Source: Tachypleus tridentatus (taxonomy: Eukaryota; Arthropoda; Merostomata; Xiphosura; Limulidae). From it: a stretch of DNA of 64,000 bases. Every line of letters begins with the position of its first letter. The first letter of the stretch is position 1. The stretch is from contig NC_134829.1 in NCBI RefSeq assembly GCF_004210375.1, positions 58,830,107 to 58,894,106 on the forward strand. Direction: 5' to 3'. The notes beneath the pieces were generated by a model. The model saw only the letters and a list, made by a program, of their open reading frames with translations, had not been told where the DNA came from and made no database searches. A program made the position numbers and the translations under genes. Positions 62,601-64,000 of this stretch are shown here, one piece after another.

Positions 62601-64000
62601 GTAGGATACAACACATCATGTAGTCATAGTTTATATTTCGTTAAGGATAAGGCTGCTCTGAGTTGACCTAAGGTTTGGTTTTGGAGTCTGTTGCTGTCCT
62701 GTGTGCTCTGCTATACGATTGCTTTCGCTTCATTGGAAAACACTTCAATAGTTTTGAGCCTGACTTGGCCCGATGGTTAACACATTGAAATCGTAATCCG
62801 AGGGTTGCGAGTTCGAATCCCTGTCACACGAAACATACTCGTCCTTTCAGCCGTGGGTCTGTTATAACTGACGGTCAATCCCACTATTCGCTGGTAAAAG
62901 AGTAGCTCAAGAGTTGGCTATGGGCGGTGATGACTAGCTGCCTTCCTTGTTGTATTACATTTTAAATTAGGAACGCCTAGCATAGATAGCTCATGTGAAG
63001 CTTTGTGCGAATTTCAAACACAAACAAACTTTATTGGTTTTACACTTTGCGCTTAATATGGTTTTAAAATAAAGTTTTAAAACAGTTAGGGTGAGCATAG
63101 GGCAGATAGACCTTTGTTAAGATTAAACGCGCACACACACAGATTCACTCCGAATTGTCGTAACAGATTGATTATTGTATGGCTTAGGATATTCTTCACT
63201 CAAAGCCACCTATGGAATAACTGCACATAGCAGTTCCAGGTTTTAAACTTATTAATAAGATAGAAGTTAATTACTCAATAAAACCGTTGTCCTTTTCAGC
63301 CTACTCCAGAGCAACATCCTGCCCATTTAACAGTTTCAATAGGTAAAAACAATTGTTCGATATGACCTAATATGTTGTTTTTCCTCCTGAAGTTAACAGC
63401 CAAGAACAAGTCCATAATTTGAGGGATAAGTAATGTAATAAATATACGAATTGAGCACAGTCAATGAGGACCAATTTGCTCAGAGCACGTTGTATTACCA
63501 ACAGTTTTATAACAGAGTCTAGAAAAAATTGCGTTATCATGCCTACATAGTTGTAAGTCGCTATTCCATGTGTCTTTCATTGATTTGTTGTTACTTTAAG
63601 GAATGTTTTTGTTGTGAAAAGAGAAGAGGAAGGATTTTAACTGGTTAACGCGATCTAAATATTCAAACATTTTCTTTTCTTATTCGGACAATATGTTTTC
63701 AAGCTATTTTGTATTCGTGTCTTACCTCATTAACATTGTTAAACAAAGCAAGTTAGCAATTCATAGACGAATTTTAGTAAAGAAGATTGACGCACTAAAT
63801 AGCAAAAATTACTACAAAGTGTACATATATGTATATATTTATTGTTTTAATGGTTTCAGGAGTTTTCGTTACTCGTATTCAAAATTTCGAAACATTTATT
63901 TCACTCACTGGAATTCTTGATCCCGGTGATGAAATTCTAGAAATAGATAGCGTTAGTGTCAGCCGAAAAAACATCAAAGAAATCAGAAATATGATAACAA
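59604..64000 (+). CDS. PDZ gene array, copy D (intact, cut by window end)
   Basis: Exons at 59604-59682, 60972-61082, 62182-62351 and 63860 to beyond 64000 chain in frame without a break. Exon 3 is 170 bp and open throughout (SSNDNEEIELDSS...RVIEIVKPKNRPFGFCIAKK), so D is the only copy in view with a complete open exon 3 followed by the exon completing the PDZ (GVFVTRIQNF...GDEILEID...). Exon 2 has one replacement against the other copies (KERIEDG becomes KARIEDG). The domain is read as a Par-6-like PDZ that would bind C-terminal peptides of partners in the cytoplasm or at the cell cortex; this is inferred from the fold only. The start exon is not in the window. Confidence 0.65.
62757..63029 (+). 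repeat. SINE, equivalent of 16418-16690
   Basis: Same intron insertion as in copy B, with only a few base differences (for example AGCTCATG here versus AGCTCTCG). Confidence 0.85.

Larger units (their letters stand above)
56123..64000 (+). repeat. Segmental duplicate of the PDZ array (9793-17662)
   Basis: From CAAAACTAGTTAAACGC at 56122 onward the sequence follows 9793 onward at about 99% identity. The offset is 46330 at the left and 46338 at the window end. It includes the tandem units, SINEs and exons. The left border cuts copy C between its exons 1 and 2. It may be a true duplication or a second haplotype placed on the same scaffold. Confidence 0.9.

Noticed and set aside
1733-63029. Possible free tRNA genes at the tRNA-like segments
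   Set aside because: Every such segment is joined to the same SINE body, and the cloverleaf stems are not maintained.

Overview
This is an AT-rich, intron-bearing animal sequence full of repeats. At least nine copies or fragments of one tRNA-derived SINE are present, with a tRNA-like head carrying A-box and B-box motifs and a body containing TTTCGCGCAAAGCTAC. From memory this SINE is typical of horseshoe crabs (Xiphosura: Limulus, Tachypleus, Carcinoscorpius), so a xiphosuran chelicerate is the best guess. That attribution is inference, since no database search was possible.

Layout. 1-8 kb: mostly non-coding DNA with SINE fragments and one weak gene candidate. 8-17.7 kb: a tandem exon array of a small PDZ-domain gene whose PDZ looks Par-6-like. 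Copies A and B each carry the same three exons, and only B is followed by the exon that completes the PDZ. 17.8-19.4 kb: minisatellites. 19.7-20.6 kb: a broken gag/ORF1-like retroelement fragment. 20.8-36.75 kb: a dead Tigger (pogo-type) transposon on the minus strand, interrupted by a 14,472-bp DNA transposon (21790-36261) of CACTA/Mirage/Chapaev (CMC) type. The insert carries a broken TNP2-like transposase, a multi-exon accessory gene ending in what I recognise as DUF4806, CAACGTT-rich ends and three nested short MITEs with 5-bp target duplications. 38.3-40.1 kb: a block repeated at 48.0-49.7 kb, ending at a 500-N scaffold gap (40116-40615). 40.6-49.7 kb: AT-rich DNA with SINEs, a Tc1-like remnant and one plausible minus-strand terminal exon. 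51.5-54.1 kb: an element with about 800-bp inverted repeats and a short internal coding remnant. 56.1-64.0 kb: copies C and D of the PDZ array, a roughly 99% identical duplicate of 9.8-17.7 kb, running off the window end.

The most interesting biology is the PDZ array. In A versus B, the exon encoding the first part of the PDZ domain, including the ligand-binding loop, differs by about 18%. The introns directly on both sides differ by only about 3%, and the two preceding exons are nearly unchanged. The change is confined to the exon and mostly replaces amino acids. All intron phases allow either version of this exon to be joined to one shared terminal exon. This looks like a locus that diversifies a binding surface by exon duplication, though transcript data would be needed to show use. 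The second point of interest is the two-gene CMC-like transposon. Its insertion point is fixed exactly, because removing it with a 2-bp TT target duplication restores the Tigger reading frame across the junction.
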